Source: Candidatus Saccharimonadota bacterium (lineage in GTDB: Bacteria > Patescibacteriota > Saccharimonadia > Saccharimonadales > Saccharimonadaceae). Taken from it: a stretch of DNA of 64,000 nt. The notes beneath the pieces were generated by a model, which ran no database searches, was not told the origin of the DNA, and worked only from the letters and a program-made list of their open reading frames with translations. Of this stretch, positions 1-7,045 are shown piece by piece (positions within the stretch are counted from its first letter, which is position 1; every line of letters starts with the position of its first letter). The stretch is taken from the NCBI GenBank assembly GCA_017431725.1, contig JAFRKN010000017.1, forward strand, positions 62,001 to 126,000, in the 5' to 3' direction. A program made the position numbers and the translations under genes.

Positions 1-245
1 ACATCGCTAGGCGCTCCAAAGTTATTTTCCAAAAGACGCCTCAGTTGTATTTCTAAATTATCTCTCATATTCTCAGGTAGCGCAGTCGGGTAATTTTTTA
101 CTTCTACAATTTCCAACTTACGTAAATGATTCTGATATAAAATTACAATCACCGAGATTACAATTATAACCCCCAAAAAACCTAATATCCCCAAAACAAT
201 TTTCTTATTTTTTAAAAAAGTATTATTCAAAAAGCTACCCTCCAT
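1..245 (-). CDS. Partial hypothetical membrane-anchored protein (N-terminal part)
   Basis: The gene enters from beyond the left edge; only its N-terminal 80 or so codons are here. After a few residues the protein has one long hydrophobic segment (roughly residues 15-40, rich in Ile/Val/Leu), then a polar stretch that continues off the window, so it looks like a single-pass membrane protein with an external C-terminal domain. The frame is open throughout. Two starts are possible: an ATG directly after the stop of the upstream hydrolase gene, or a TTG at 230 preceded by GGAGGG at good spacing; the TTG fits the ribosome site better. It follows the peptidoglycan hydrolase gene with no gap, so the two are probably co-transcribed. 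I do not recognise the family. Confidence 0.6.
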   Translation of the reverse strand, partial: MEGSFLNNTFLKNKKIVLGILGFLGVIIVISVIVILYQNHLRKLEIVEVKNYPTALPENMRDNLEIQLRRLLENNFGAPSD

Positions 246-1571
246 TTAGATCCCTTTCAAAACGTTATCCGTGTAAGCGTAGGTTGGCCCAAACTTACTC
301 GGACTATTAGTATATTCTGACAAGCTATAAACATGTGCACCAGGTCTATACCACCGCCCACCATTACTTTCACCACAACTTGCTTCCCCAATAATAATTT
401 GATCTTTTTCTTTATCTATTCCTAAAACAATCCCAGTATGATTGCACCATCCATCACTGCACCCACTAAAAGACCCCATACTCATAATTGCATAAACTTT
501 TGGAACTTTTTCACCCCTCATTAATTCCGAATGATCCCTTAAATTCCATTCTACTGCCATTGAACCTTGATACAAAGTTACCCCAGATGGACCCAAAGTA
601 GTATATCTATTCAAAAACCATTGTGTAAATGCTGAACAATTATTTAACGTCCCATCAGGGCACCCCGCATCTTGAATTGTAGCGCCGTCAAAGGTCAAAT
701 TACCTCGTGCGAATTTATCTGCTTCCACTGCGTAAGCTTCCATAAACGCCTGTGCCTGCTCTAAAGTCATACCACCCGAAACTAGTTCTCCAGAGCCCAT
801 AACACCACTTCCCGCACAAATAGTCACTGCTGTTACAGATGCACTCCCGCTATCAACTTCCGCCCCCTGCTGATTTTTTTCCGCATTAGCATACCATTCT
901 GGATGCTCCTTTGCCAATTCTTCTGATGACGGCCAACCCTTACTTTTTGCATACTCTTTTATTTCATCAATTAAAGCCCCCACATTAGCAATATAATTTG
1001 GATCAGTCGCATAGCCAGCCGCCTTAATCGCTCTCAAATAGGCATGAGGATCCGTCACTGTATCACCCGCAAAAACTCCGTGATTTCTATAAGTCTCAGT
1101 CGCCTGAATATTTTTATAATAACCCTCCCAACCCTCCGCCGGGGTACTATAAGAATAAGCTGCATCTGGATTACTATCAAAAGCTCCTATTCCGAAAAAA
1201 TTATTTCTCTGTATAGCAAAATCCGAAGTACCAGAAGCAGATTCCAGAATTCCTTGTGCCATTACAGTTTCCCAAGGAATACCATAGTTGATACTATTTA
1301 TCACCGCTGTGTCATGATAGGTTTCCAGAAATCGTACTTGGAGGGAACTCAAACCCCCATACGCCGAAACTTCCTCAACATAGGTAGATTGATAAGATTC
1401 AGCACAATTATCATCTGGATCATAAAAAAGAATATTGTTCTGCGAAAATTCATCAAGCTGAGTTGATGTTAAGGCAACCGCTTTTAAAGGTAAAAAAACC
1501 AACGAAAATAAAAGTAATCCACTAAAAAACAGAGCAACCCATCCGAATTTAAACTTATTCAGATTCATCAC
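246..1571 (-). CDS. Secreted bifunctional peptidoglycan hydrolase: GH73 glucosaminidase + CHAP amidase/peptidase
   Basis: 441 residues. A signal peptide covers about residues 1-34 (hydrophobic core, then AVALT). Residues 75-215 resemble the FlgJ/LytG glucosaminidase fold (GH73): GIPWETVMAQGILESASG holds the likely catalytic Glu110, followed by RNNFFGIGA and GWEGYYKNI. The C-terminal 140 residues look like a CHAP/NlpC-type cysteine hydrolase, with Cys in NNCSAFTQWF and His in CNHTGIVLG. The enzyme should cut both the glycan and peptide parts of the wall outside the membrane, for self-remodelling or for attack on a host cell wall, which would suit an episymbiont. The gene is followed without gap by a membrane protein gene. 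The substrate is inferred from the family. Confidence 0.85.
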   Translation of the reverse strand: MMNLNKFKFGWVALFFSGLLLFSLVFLPLKAVALTSTQLDEFSQNNILFYDPDDNCAESYQSTYVEEVSAYGGLSSLQVRFLETYHDTAVINSINYGIPWETVMAQGILESASGTSDFAIQRNNFFGIGAFDSNPDAAYSYSTPAEGWEGYYKNIQATETYRNHGVFAGDTVTDPHAYLRAIKAAGYATDPNYIANVGALIDEIKEYAKSKGWPSSEELAKEHPEWYANAEKNQQGAEVDSGSASVTAVTICAGSGVMGSGELVSGGMTLEQAQAFMEAYAVEADKFARGNLTFDGATIQDAGCPDGTLNNCSAFTQWFLNRYTTLGPSGVTLYQGSMAVEWNLRDHSELMRGEKVPKVYAIMSMGSFSGCSDGWCNHTGIVLGIDKEKDQIIIGEASCGESNGGRWYRPGAHVYSLSEYTNSPSKFGPTYAYTDNVLKGI

Positions 1572-1612
1572 TTTTAATTATACCTAAAGAATTCAAAATA
1601 GCAAGTTTTTTA

Positions 1613-1637
1613 AACCCCCGACCTAAAATCGGGGGTT
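1613..1637 (-). terminator. Hairpin, probable terminator of the 51-aa and 1830-2234 genes
   Basis: A 9-bp perfect stem (AACCCCCGA / TCGGGGGTT) with a 7-nt loop lies just past the stop of the small membrane protein gene and before the hydrolase gene. The U tract on the minus strand is weak (TTTAAAAAACTT). The CCCCGA stem recurs in the terminators at 3431 and 49168. Confidence 0.55.
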
Positions 1638-1654
1638 CAATCAATTTTGGAGTT

Positions 1655-1810
1655 TTAGTTATCGCCGTCTCTATGCAGTAAAGATAAACCGAGCAACAGA
1701 ATTAACAAAAATCCGAAGATATATGCAATTCCTTCTGCTTCTCCAAAAGAGAGAAGCACAAAGAGCAGGGCTATTGCAACGATGGTTATTGCCTTAAATA
1801 TTCTTACCAT
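1655..1810 (-). CDS. Small two-helix membrane protein (51 aa)
   Basis: A short frame from ATG at 1810 to TAA at 1655 encodes 51 residues, beginning MVRIFKAITIVAIALLF and ending HRDGDN. Almost the whole length is hydrophobic, forming two membrane helices split by a GEAEG turn. A GGTGG purine-rich site lies about 8 nt before the ATG. It starts 19 bp past the end of the upstream 1830-2234 gene and is followed by a hairpin terminator, so the two probably form an operon. The function is unknown; codon use and the ribosome site favour a real gene. Confidence 0.6.
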   Translation of the reverse strand: MVRIFKAITIVAIALLFVLLSFGEAEGIAYIFGFLLILLLGLSLLHRDGDN

Positions 1811-1829
1811 CAATTATCCACCGCCCTCT

Positions 1830-2234
1830 CTATAAAAAGTTTTCGAAAGAAAAGTCTCTCGGTAAATAAAACCACTTCTGTTCGTTGATTTCACCGACTT
1901 CCATAATGTCTCTCAACAAATTTTTGGTAAAATAATCCGCCTCTTCCAAAAACAAATTATATTGACCGCCAGTAGCCGTCGAAAATACCATTCTACCATC
2001 TTCTTTTTTCTCTATCTTCTTCACAGAAGATGTTATGACTTTTGCTCCGGGGTTAAACTTATCGCTATTACCATAAATAACCCCTCCTAAAAAACATTGC
2101 TCATCCACTTCCAAAAGAACCGCGGTCGTATTTATAAAAAATACAAACTTGTGCAAAAACATTCTTCGGTTTTCCAAACCATCTTCCTCTAAAAAAAGAA
2201 ATAGCCATTTCCGTAAGCTTTTTTTCATCATCAT
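1830..2234 (-). CDS. Hypothetical protein
   Basis: About 134 residues. Three consecutive ATG codons (2234, 2231, 2228) follow a GGGGGG tract; the third has the best spacing, while an upstream TTG at 2279 has no ribosome site. The protein starts with a basic MKKSLRKWLFLFL stretch. A beta-rich, mixed-charge body follows, including LEVDEQCFLGGVIYG and SSVKKIEKKEDGRMVFS, and then an aromatic C terminus. There is no signal peptide, membrane helix or catalytic motif that I recognise. It appears to be the first gene of an operon with the 51-aa membrane protein. No function is assigned. Confidence 0.65.
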   Translation of the reverse strand: MMMKKSLRKWLFLFLEEDGLENRRMFLHKFVFFINTTAVLLEVDEQCFLGGVIYGNSDKFNPGAKVITSSVKKIEKKEDGRMVFSTATGGQYNLFLEEADYFTKNLLRDIMEVGEINEQKWFYLPRDFSFENFL

Positions 2235-2336
2235 CCCCCCTTTTTTTTGGTCCCTAAACTCCAAAATTTTAAATTGCAACTATCAAAAGATAATCCTCTG
2301 CCTTAATTATAACACAAAAATCTAAAATAATCAATA

Positions 2337-3407
2337 TTAATTCTCTAAATATGCGTCAATAAAACCTTCAATCTTACCGTCCAAAACTGCTTCTGGATCA
2401 GTCTCTTCATAGCCCGTTCTAGTATCTTTTACTAATTTATACGGCTGTAATACATAATTTCTAATCTGTTGCCCCCAACCCGCCGACTCCCCCGCCCGTA
2501 ATTCTGAAATAGTCTCTGCATGTTGTTCCAATTGCATTTGCACTAATTTACCTCGCAAAATTTCCATTGCTTTTTCTTTATTTTGCAATTGCGAACGTTC
2601 ATTTTGAATCGCCACCACCGTATTCGTCGGAATATGGGTAATTCTTACCGCTGAATTCGTCGTATTTACGCTCTGCCCCCCATGTCCACCCGCATGATAA
2701 ACATCAATTCTCAAATCTTTTTCATCAATTTGAACATCTGTATCCGCTTTAATCACTGGTAAAATTTCTACTAGCGCAAATGACGTTTGTCGAAGATTAT
2801 TCGCATTGAATGGCGATAATCTCACTAACCGATGTACCCCATGTTCCGATTTCAACCATCCATAAACATTCACACCCGAAATCTCATAAACTACAGTTTT
2901 TATCCCGGCTTCCTCGCCGGCCACTCTTTCTAGACAAACGGTTTTAAACTTCTTCTGCTCAAAAAATCTTAAATACATCCGCTCAAGCATTGACGCCCAA
3001 TCCATTGCTTCTGTTCCGCCTGCTCCAGCCGTAATTCGTAAAATCGCCCCATTATTATCATACGGGCCCTGGAATCTTAGGGATTTTTTCAAATTTTCTA
3101 ATTCCTTTTCCATCGCACTAATTTGTTGACTAATCTCTTCCTTCAAACTATTATCCGAAATCTCGATTAATTCCTCCAAATCCCGAATTTGCACTCTTAA
3201 TAACTCATAAGGCTGCACCTCTTCCTGCAATCTCGCTAACTCCTGATTTTTTTGCGTTGCCAATTCAACATTTTTCCAAATATCTGGTTCTGCTACTTCT
3301 ACTTCTAAAGCCTTTATTTCTCTTAATTTTTCATCAATTTTCATTTTCTCGAACAACTTCAGAAAATCTTCCTCCAAAATCGCCAATCTTTTTGTGAACT
3401 CTTGCAT
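2337..3407 (-). CDS. prfB: Peptide chain release factor 2
   Basis: 356 residues. The class I release factor domains are in order: an N-terminal coiled-coil region, the SPF tripeptide (RLSPFNANNLRQ) that recognises UGA, and the GGQ loop (HAGGHGGQSVNTTN) at about residue 240 that triggers peptidyl-tRNA hydrolysis. The family's frequent autoregulatory +1 frameshift (in-frame UGA near codon 25) is absent: the frame is continuous from ATG. A TATAAT box (3414-3419) lies 6 nt before the ATG with no ribosome site, so the mRNA is probably leaderless. Its presence shows that UGA is a stop codon in this organism. Confidence 0.96.
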   Translation of the reverse strand: MQEFTKRLAILEEDFLKLFEKMKIDEKLREIKALEVEVAEPDIWKNVELATQKNQELARLQEEVQPYELLRVQIRDLEELIEISDNSLKEEISQQISAMEKELENLKKSLRFQGPYDNNGAILRITAGAGGTEAMDWASMLERMYLRFFEQKKFKTVCLERVAGEEAGIKTVVYEISGVNVYGWLKSEHGVHRLVRLSPFNANNLRQTSFALVEILPVIKADTDVQIDEKDLRIDVYHAGGHGGQSVNTTNSAVRITHIPTNTVVAIQNERSQLQNKEKAMEILRGKLVQMQLEQHAETISELRAGESAGWGQQIRNYVLQPYKLVKDTRTGYEETDPEAVLDGKIEGFIDAYLEN

Positions 3408-3430
3408 ATAAAAATTATAACATATAAAAA

Positions 3431-3450
3431 TCCCCGACCTAGATCGGGGA
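3431..3450 (-). terminator. Rho-independent terminator of the sigma-like gene
   Basis: A 7-bp stem TCCCCGA / TCGGGGA with a 6-nt loop is followed on the minus strand by TTTTTATATG, immediately after the stop of the 3465-4019 gene. The prfB promoter box begins within the same 20 bp, so the spacing is very tight. Confidence 0.75.
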
Positions 3451-3464
3451 TTATCAAAAGAATA

Positions 3465-4019
3465 TCACCAACAATTAGAAGGCACGCTGCGTCCATAACG
3501 CAATTTTCTCAAAGCTTTGTTAAAAATCTTTCGCGCATGTTCTTTAGTAAAACTATAATATTCTCCAATCTCCTTCAAACTCATAGGACTACCGTCACCA
3601 AATAAACCATAGTAAAATCTCATTATCTCTGCTTCTCGTTCGGACAGTATTTGATCAATAGTATAATTAACTGTGTCGATTTGCTCTTCAGTATAATTTT
3701 TATATTCTTCATACTGTTTATTGCTCTTAAAATCAAACAAGCCGCCTACTTCATTTTCGCTTGAATACGGATAGATATCCTTATAGAATCTCCCTAACGC
3801 GAAAGAGAGTGGGGTAAAATCATGTCTGATAAATCCCGCTCTATCTATTGCGCCTATCAATTCTTTATAACTAGCAACATTACTTCCTTTTATCTCGGGA
3901 GGACTAGTTCTTGCCAAAAAAACCAATTCTTCTGGTGCCACATCTTTTACATAACTATAAGTTCTATCACTTAGATCGAGTTCTTCTAGAGATTTTAGTG
4001 TACACGCTCTTCTAACCAT
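3465..4019 (-). CDS. Sigma-70 region 4-like DNA-binding protein without region 2
   Basis: 184 residues. The C-terminal 60 residues (about 120-175) match the sigma region 4 helix-turn-helix pattern: LSEREAEIMRFYYGLFG, then SLKEIGEYYSFTKEHARKI and a basic ALRKLRYGRS end. This domain normally contacts the -35 element. The N-terminal 110 residues do not show sigma region 2 or the -10-binding motif, so this is unlikely to be a complete sigma factor. It could be a regulator that borrows the region 4 fold. It is monocistronic, with its own terminator. Low-GC CPR genomes commonly encode such region-4-only proteins; its target genes are unknown. Confidence 0.6.
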   Translation of the reverse strand: MVRRACTLKSLEELDLSDRTYSYVKDVAPEELVFLARTSPPEIKGSNVASYKELIGAIDRAGFIRHDFTPLSFALGRFYKDIYPYSSENEVGGLFDFKSNKQYEEYKNYTEEQIDTVNYTIDQILSEREAEIMRFYYGLFGDGSPMSLKEIGEYYSFTKEHARKIFNKALRKLRYGRSVPSNCW

Positions 4020-4112
4020 GTCTATACCCCCTAATATTCTTTTAAATTAACGAACTTTTCTATTTATAATCAGAAACTTAATAATTATAACATAAAAAAT
4101 TAAATTAGAAAA

Positions 4113-4130
4113 TGGCTCCCTAAGGAGCCA
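4113..4130 (-). terminator. Terminator of the 83-aa gene
   Basis: A 7-bp stem TGGCTCC / GGAGCCA with a 4-nt loop is followed on the minus strand by TTTTCTAATTT. It lies just after the stop of the 4135-4386 gene. Confidence 0.75.
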
Positions 4131-4134
4131 CTCT

Positions 4135-4386
4135 CTATTGTGTGAGGTGCCAAGACAAGTCTCTCGAATTGAATTCGAGTCGTACTCGATCTCGGCCAAC
4201 CAGAACGTCAAAGATATGCAGTGCTACTTCACCCGCAAAGCGAATTTGCGTCTGAAGTAATTCTGTGACTTCGGTTTCCTTTTCCCCTTTTCGCCGAAAA
4301 GTTAGCGGCTGGCAGGGAGTCATTTCGTAACCGAATAGTGCCATTACCTCGACTGGTTCTGTTTTGTGTTTGTTAAGGTTTTTCAT
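4135..4386 (-). CDS. Hypothetical 83-aa protein
   Basis: A strong AAAGGAG site lies 8 nt before the ATG, and a clean terminator follows, so this is a real single gene. The product is soluble. Its body reads as short beta strands with conserved-looking turns: PLTFRRKGEKETEVTELL, then FDVLVGRDRVRLEFNSRD and WHL at the end. The layout (F-R-x-R, a V-L-x strand, a GRxRxRLEF strand and a final W) is reminiscent of small DUF6504-like proteins linked to translesion polymerases, but the resemblance is weak and unverified. An unusually long hairpin sits in its leader (4417-4467). Confidence 0.6.
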   Translation of the reverse strand: MKNLNKHKTEPVEVMALFGYEMTPCQPLTFRRKGEKETEVTELLQTQIRFAGEVALHIFDVLVGRDRVRLEFNSRDLSWHLTQ

Positions 4387-4416
4387 AAATAGACTCCTTT
4401 AAATTAAATTATTAGA

Positions 4417-4467
4417 GTCATTTATGTGAGCCTGTTTTATTGGCTCCTAGCTATAAGCATAAATGAC
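4417..4467. repeat. Two-tier inverted repeat in the leader of the 83-aa gene
   Basis: A perfect 10-bp outer stem, GTCATTTATG (4417-4426) with CATAAATGAC (4458-4467), encloses an inner GAGCC (4428-4432) / GGCTC (4442-4446) stem. It lies 31 bp upstream of the 83-aa gene start, within its probable 5' leader on the minus strand. It could be an RNA control element or a palindromic operator. No known riboswitch class is recognised. Confidence 0.5.
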
Positions 4468-4617
4468 AATACCTACAGCCCTAAACTTTTCTCTATGTCA
4501 GTGACCGAAGTATGACTAGAGACACTTTTATTATATAACATGCAAAATGATTATGACAAGAAAAAATTCTCTTTTCCTCACTTCATTTTTTCAGAAAAAT
4601 ATGTTATAACTACTAAA

Positions 4618-5652
4618 ATGAACATCTGGGAAAAACTCGAAAAGCCTTTTCTTATTCTTGCGCCTATGGAAGGCGTAACGGATATTATTTTTCGTCAAAT
4701 CGTTGCTAAAGCTGGTCGACCAAATTTATTTTTTACCGAATTTACCAATGTTTCATCCTATGCCTCTTTAAAAGGTCGTAAAAACGCCTTGGAACGCCTC
4801 AAAATTGCCCCTACTGACTCCCCTATTATTGCTCAAATTTGGGGTAAAAATCCTGAACATTTTTCGGAATGTACCCAGGCGCTAGAATCTCTCGGTTTTT
4901 CTGGTGTTGATTTAAATTTCGGTTGTCCTGACAAACATGTCAATAAAACCGGTGGCGGTGCCGCCATGATTAAAACCCCTGATTTAGCTATAGAATGTTT
5001 TAGAAATACTGTCAAATCTACTAATTTGCCAGTCTCTATCAAAACTCGCCTTGGTTGGTCCGACGTTAACGAATATAAAACTTGGCTCTCAACCCTCTTA
5101 AACGAACATCCCGCCGCTCTTACTGTCCATCTCAGAACTCGTAAAGAAATGTCTAAAGTCCCCGCCCACTATGAACTCATCCCTGCAATTATCAAATTGC
5201 GTCAAGAAATTAGCCCCACGACTAAGCTAATTATCAACGGTGACGTTAAAGACCGTGCTCACGCTTTGGAATTGCATCAAAAATACCCTGAAATCGACGG
5301 TTTTATGATTGGTCGTGGTGTCTTTGCTAACCCATATTGTTTTACTAACCATACCCCCTCCCGCGAGGAATTAATGGAACTTTTAAGATTGCATTTAAGT
5401 CTTTTTGAAGAACGCTTGAATGTTGTTTCGAGGAGCATATTTTCCGACGGGGAAAATACGGAGCGACCGAGCCCCGTAACGACGGGAGCGAGGGAGCGTT
5501 CCGAGAAACAATATACAAGCGTTCTCTCCTATGAGCCTTTAAAACATTTCTTCAAAATTTACATCAATAATTTTCCTGGCGCAAAGGAATTGCGAGCAAA
5601 ATTAATGGAAACCCACTCCGTCCCCGAAGCTCGTGCTATAATAGAATCATGA
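4618..5652 (+). CDS. dus: tRNA-dihydrouridine synthase with an in-frame palindromic insertion
   Basis: About 344 residues. The start is taken as ATG 4618 (MNIWEKLEKPF) because a TATAAC box lies 7 nt upstream. An ATG at 4540 precedes that promoter and would add an unrelated N terminus. The TIM-barrel flavoenzyme motifs are clear: LAPMEGVTDIIFRQ, DLNFGCPDKHVNKTGGGAAM with the catalytic Cys, SIKTRLGW, and GFMIGRGVFANP. It reduces uridine to dihydrouridine in tRNA D loops. Residues about 264-302 come from a GC-rich palindromic element (5410-5524) not expected in the family, placed in the C-terminal helical domain. The stop overlaps the murD start (ATGA). Confidence 0.93.
   Translation: MNIWEKLEKPFLILAPMEGVTDIIFRQIVAKAGRPNLFFTEFTNVSSYASLKGRKNALERLKIAPTDSPIIAQIWGKNPEHFSECTQALESLGFSGVDLNFGCPDKHVNKTGGGAAMIKTPDLAIECFRNTVKSTNLPVSIKTRLGWSDVNEYKTWLSTLLNEHPAALTVHLRTRKEMSKVPAHYELIPAIIKLRQEISPTTKLIINGDVKDRAHALELHQKYPEIDGFMIGRGVFANPYCFTNHTPSREELMELLRLHLSLFEERLNVVSRSIFSDGENTERPSPVTTGARERSEKQYTSVLSYEPLKHFFKIYINNFPGAKELRAKLMETHSVPEARAIIES
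5410..5524 (+). repeat. Intragenic palindromic element, copy 1 (in dus)
   Basis: Outer arms 5410-5434 and 5500-5524 are inverted repeats matching at about 21 of 25 positions (GAACGCTTG at the left end, CAAGCGTTC at the right). Inside are two hairpins: TATTTTCC (5438-5445) / GGAAAATA (5451-5458), and the family core CCCGT (5473-5477), loop AACG, ACGGG (5482-5486). The GC content of the inner part contrasts with the AT-rich gene. The element stays in frame and adds an Arg/Ser/Glu-rich segment. The gene is transcribed in the same direction as the hairpin1-hairpin2 order. Confidence 0.85.
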
Positions 5653-6875
5653 AAATTGCATTACTCGGCTATGGCAAAGAAGGCCAAGCCGCTGAAAAAT
5701 ATTTTAAATCCCATTTTAAAGACCTCGTGGTCGATATTTTTAAAAACTTTACCTACGACGAAATTAAAATGAAGGATTTTTCATCCTACGACATAGTTTT
5801 TCGTAGTCCCTCCGTCCCACCTTTGCATCTAAAAAATGAATCTAGTATTACAAAATATTTTTTTGACCATTGTCCCTGCCCAATTATTGGTGTAACCGCC
5901 ACGAAAGGCAAAGGAACTACTTGTTCATTCATAAAATCCCTTCTTGATACCAGTAGTCAAGACGCTTATCTAATCGGTAATATCGGTGAGCCCGCTATCA
6001 ACATCCTGGATGACTTAACCGAAAAATCTGTCATCGTTTACGAAATGTCCAGTTTCCAACTTTGGGATCTCGAAAAATCTCCTCATATTGCCGTTCTCGG
6101 CCAACTCGAACCAGATCATTTAAACGTTCATAAAGACTACAATGATTATTTAAACGCTAAAGCAAACATCACTAAATTTCAAACCAAAAATGATTATTTA
6201 ATCTATTACGAAAAAAATTCTGAAACAGTTAAAATCGCCAAAAACTCGCAAGCCAAAAAAATCCCCTATCCTTTCAAAATTCCTCCAGAAGTCAAAAATG
6301 CCATCAAACTTCCCGGCAAGCATAACGAAGAAAATGCTCTCGCCGCTATTGCCGCTGTCGCCAGTTATCAAAATATCTCACTAAACGCATATTTAAGCAC
6401 TTACAAAAACGAAATTATTACTGGCCTCGAAAGCTTCAAAGGCCTCCCTCACCGCCTCGAATTTCTCCGCGAATTAAACCAGGTCAAGTATTATGATGAT
6501 AATTTTTCCACTAATCCCTCCTCCACTCGTGTCGCCATCAACGCTTTTCCCAACGATAATTTAATTATTATTATTGGCGGTCGCGATAAAACCGACAATA
6601 AAGATTTACCTGAAATTTACGAAATCCTGCAAGCTCCTCAAATTAAAAAAATCATTCTCTTGGGCGAATCCGGCCACGCGCTCGCTCAAAAATATCAAGA
6701 CAATCGCTTTATTATTGCCGAATCTCTAGAAAAAGCCATCAAAATCGCTCAAAAAGCAGCCGAAATTCTCGCTCCCTCCATCGTCCTAATGTCTCCTTCC
6801 GCCGCCTCTTTCGATATGTTCAAAAACGTTTATGATCGCGGCGATCAGTTTAAGCTTTTAGTAAGTAATTTGTAA
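5649..6875 (+). CDS. murD: UDP-N-acetylmuramoylalanine--D-glutamate ligase
   Basis: 408 residues. The Mur ligase family adds D-Glu to UDP-MurNAc-L-Ala in the cytoplasm. Visible marks are the N-terminal Rossmann start KIALLGYGKEG, the ATP loop VTATKGKGTT (residues 82-91), YEMSSFQLWD, LEPDHLNVHKDYNDY, LPGKHNEENALAA and the C-terminal IIGGRDKTDN. The gene overlaps dus by 4 bp but also has its own TATAAT (5637-5642) 6 nt before the ATG, so a leaderless transcript is likely in addition to read-through. Its last 20 bp form the left arm of the large palindrome at 6855-7012. Fits with murA and murI in the same window. Confidence 0.95.
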   Translation: MKIALLGYGKEGQAAEKYFKSHFKDLVVDIFKNFTYDEIKMKDFSSYDIVFRSPSVPPLHLKNESSITKYFFDHCPCPIIGVTATKGKGTTCSFIKSLLDTSSQDAYLIGNIGEPAINILDDLTEKSVIVYEMSSFQLWDLEKSPHIAVLGQLEPDHLNVHKDYNDYLNAKANITKFQTKNDYLIYYEKNSETVKIAKNSQAKKIPYPFKIPPEVKNAIKLPGKHNEENALAAIAAVASYQNISLNAYLSTYKNEIITGLESFKGLPHRLEFLRELNQVKYYDDNFSTNPSSTRVAINAFPNDNLIIIIGGRDKTDNKDLPEIYEILQAPQIKKIILLGESGHALAQKYQDNRFIIAESLEKAIKIAQKAAEILAPSIVLMSPSAASFDMFKNVYDRGDQFKLLVSNL

Positions 6876-7012
6876 GCATTTGAACGAGTCCAGTTAATTT
6901 TTACAACGGTTACGGATGAGTAGCCTGTACTGAAATACAGGTACGAATCCGCCTAATCCGTTGTAAAAATTAACATGGCACGAGTGAAAGCTTACAAATT
7001 ACTTACTAAAAG
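6855..7012. repeat. Long nested palindrome overlapping the murD 3' end
   Basis: Perfect 23-bp outer arms lie at 6855-6877 (including the murD stop) and 6990-7012. Perfect 17-bp inner arms GTTAATTTTTACAACGG (6893-6909) and its complement (6958-6974) follow. Inside is CGGAT (6913-6917) / ATCCG (6947-6951) and a tip hairpin CCTGTA-CTGAAA-TACAGG (6924-6941). A third, direct partial copy of the TTTGAAC...TTAATTTTT segment follows at 7013-7040, up to the convergent M16 gene. It could act as a terminator for both genes, but it is far larger than needed for that. Confidence 0.85.
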
Positions 7013-7045
7013 TTTGAACAGACTCAATTAATTTTTGCAAATTTA

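Noticed and set aside
2337-3407. Programmed +1 frameshift in prfB
   Set aside because: The frame is continuous from the ATG; there is no in-frame UGA or CUU-UGA site near codon 25.
4540-4617. Longer N terminus of dus from ATG 4540
   Set aside because: The segment spans the likely promoter box and has no similarity to the family; ATG 4618 fits motif position and promoter spacing.
5410-5524. Group I intron or intein in dus
   Set aside because: It is too short, has no intein motifs and stays in frame with variable peptide; it matches the palindromic family instead.
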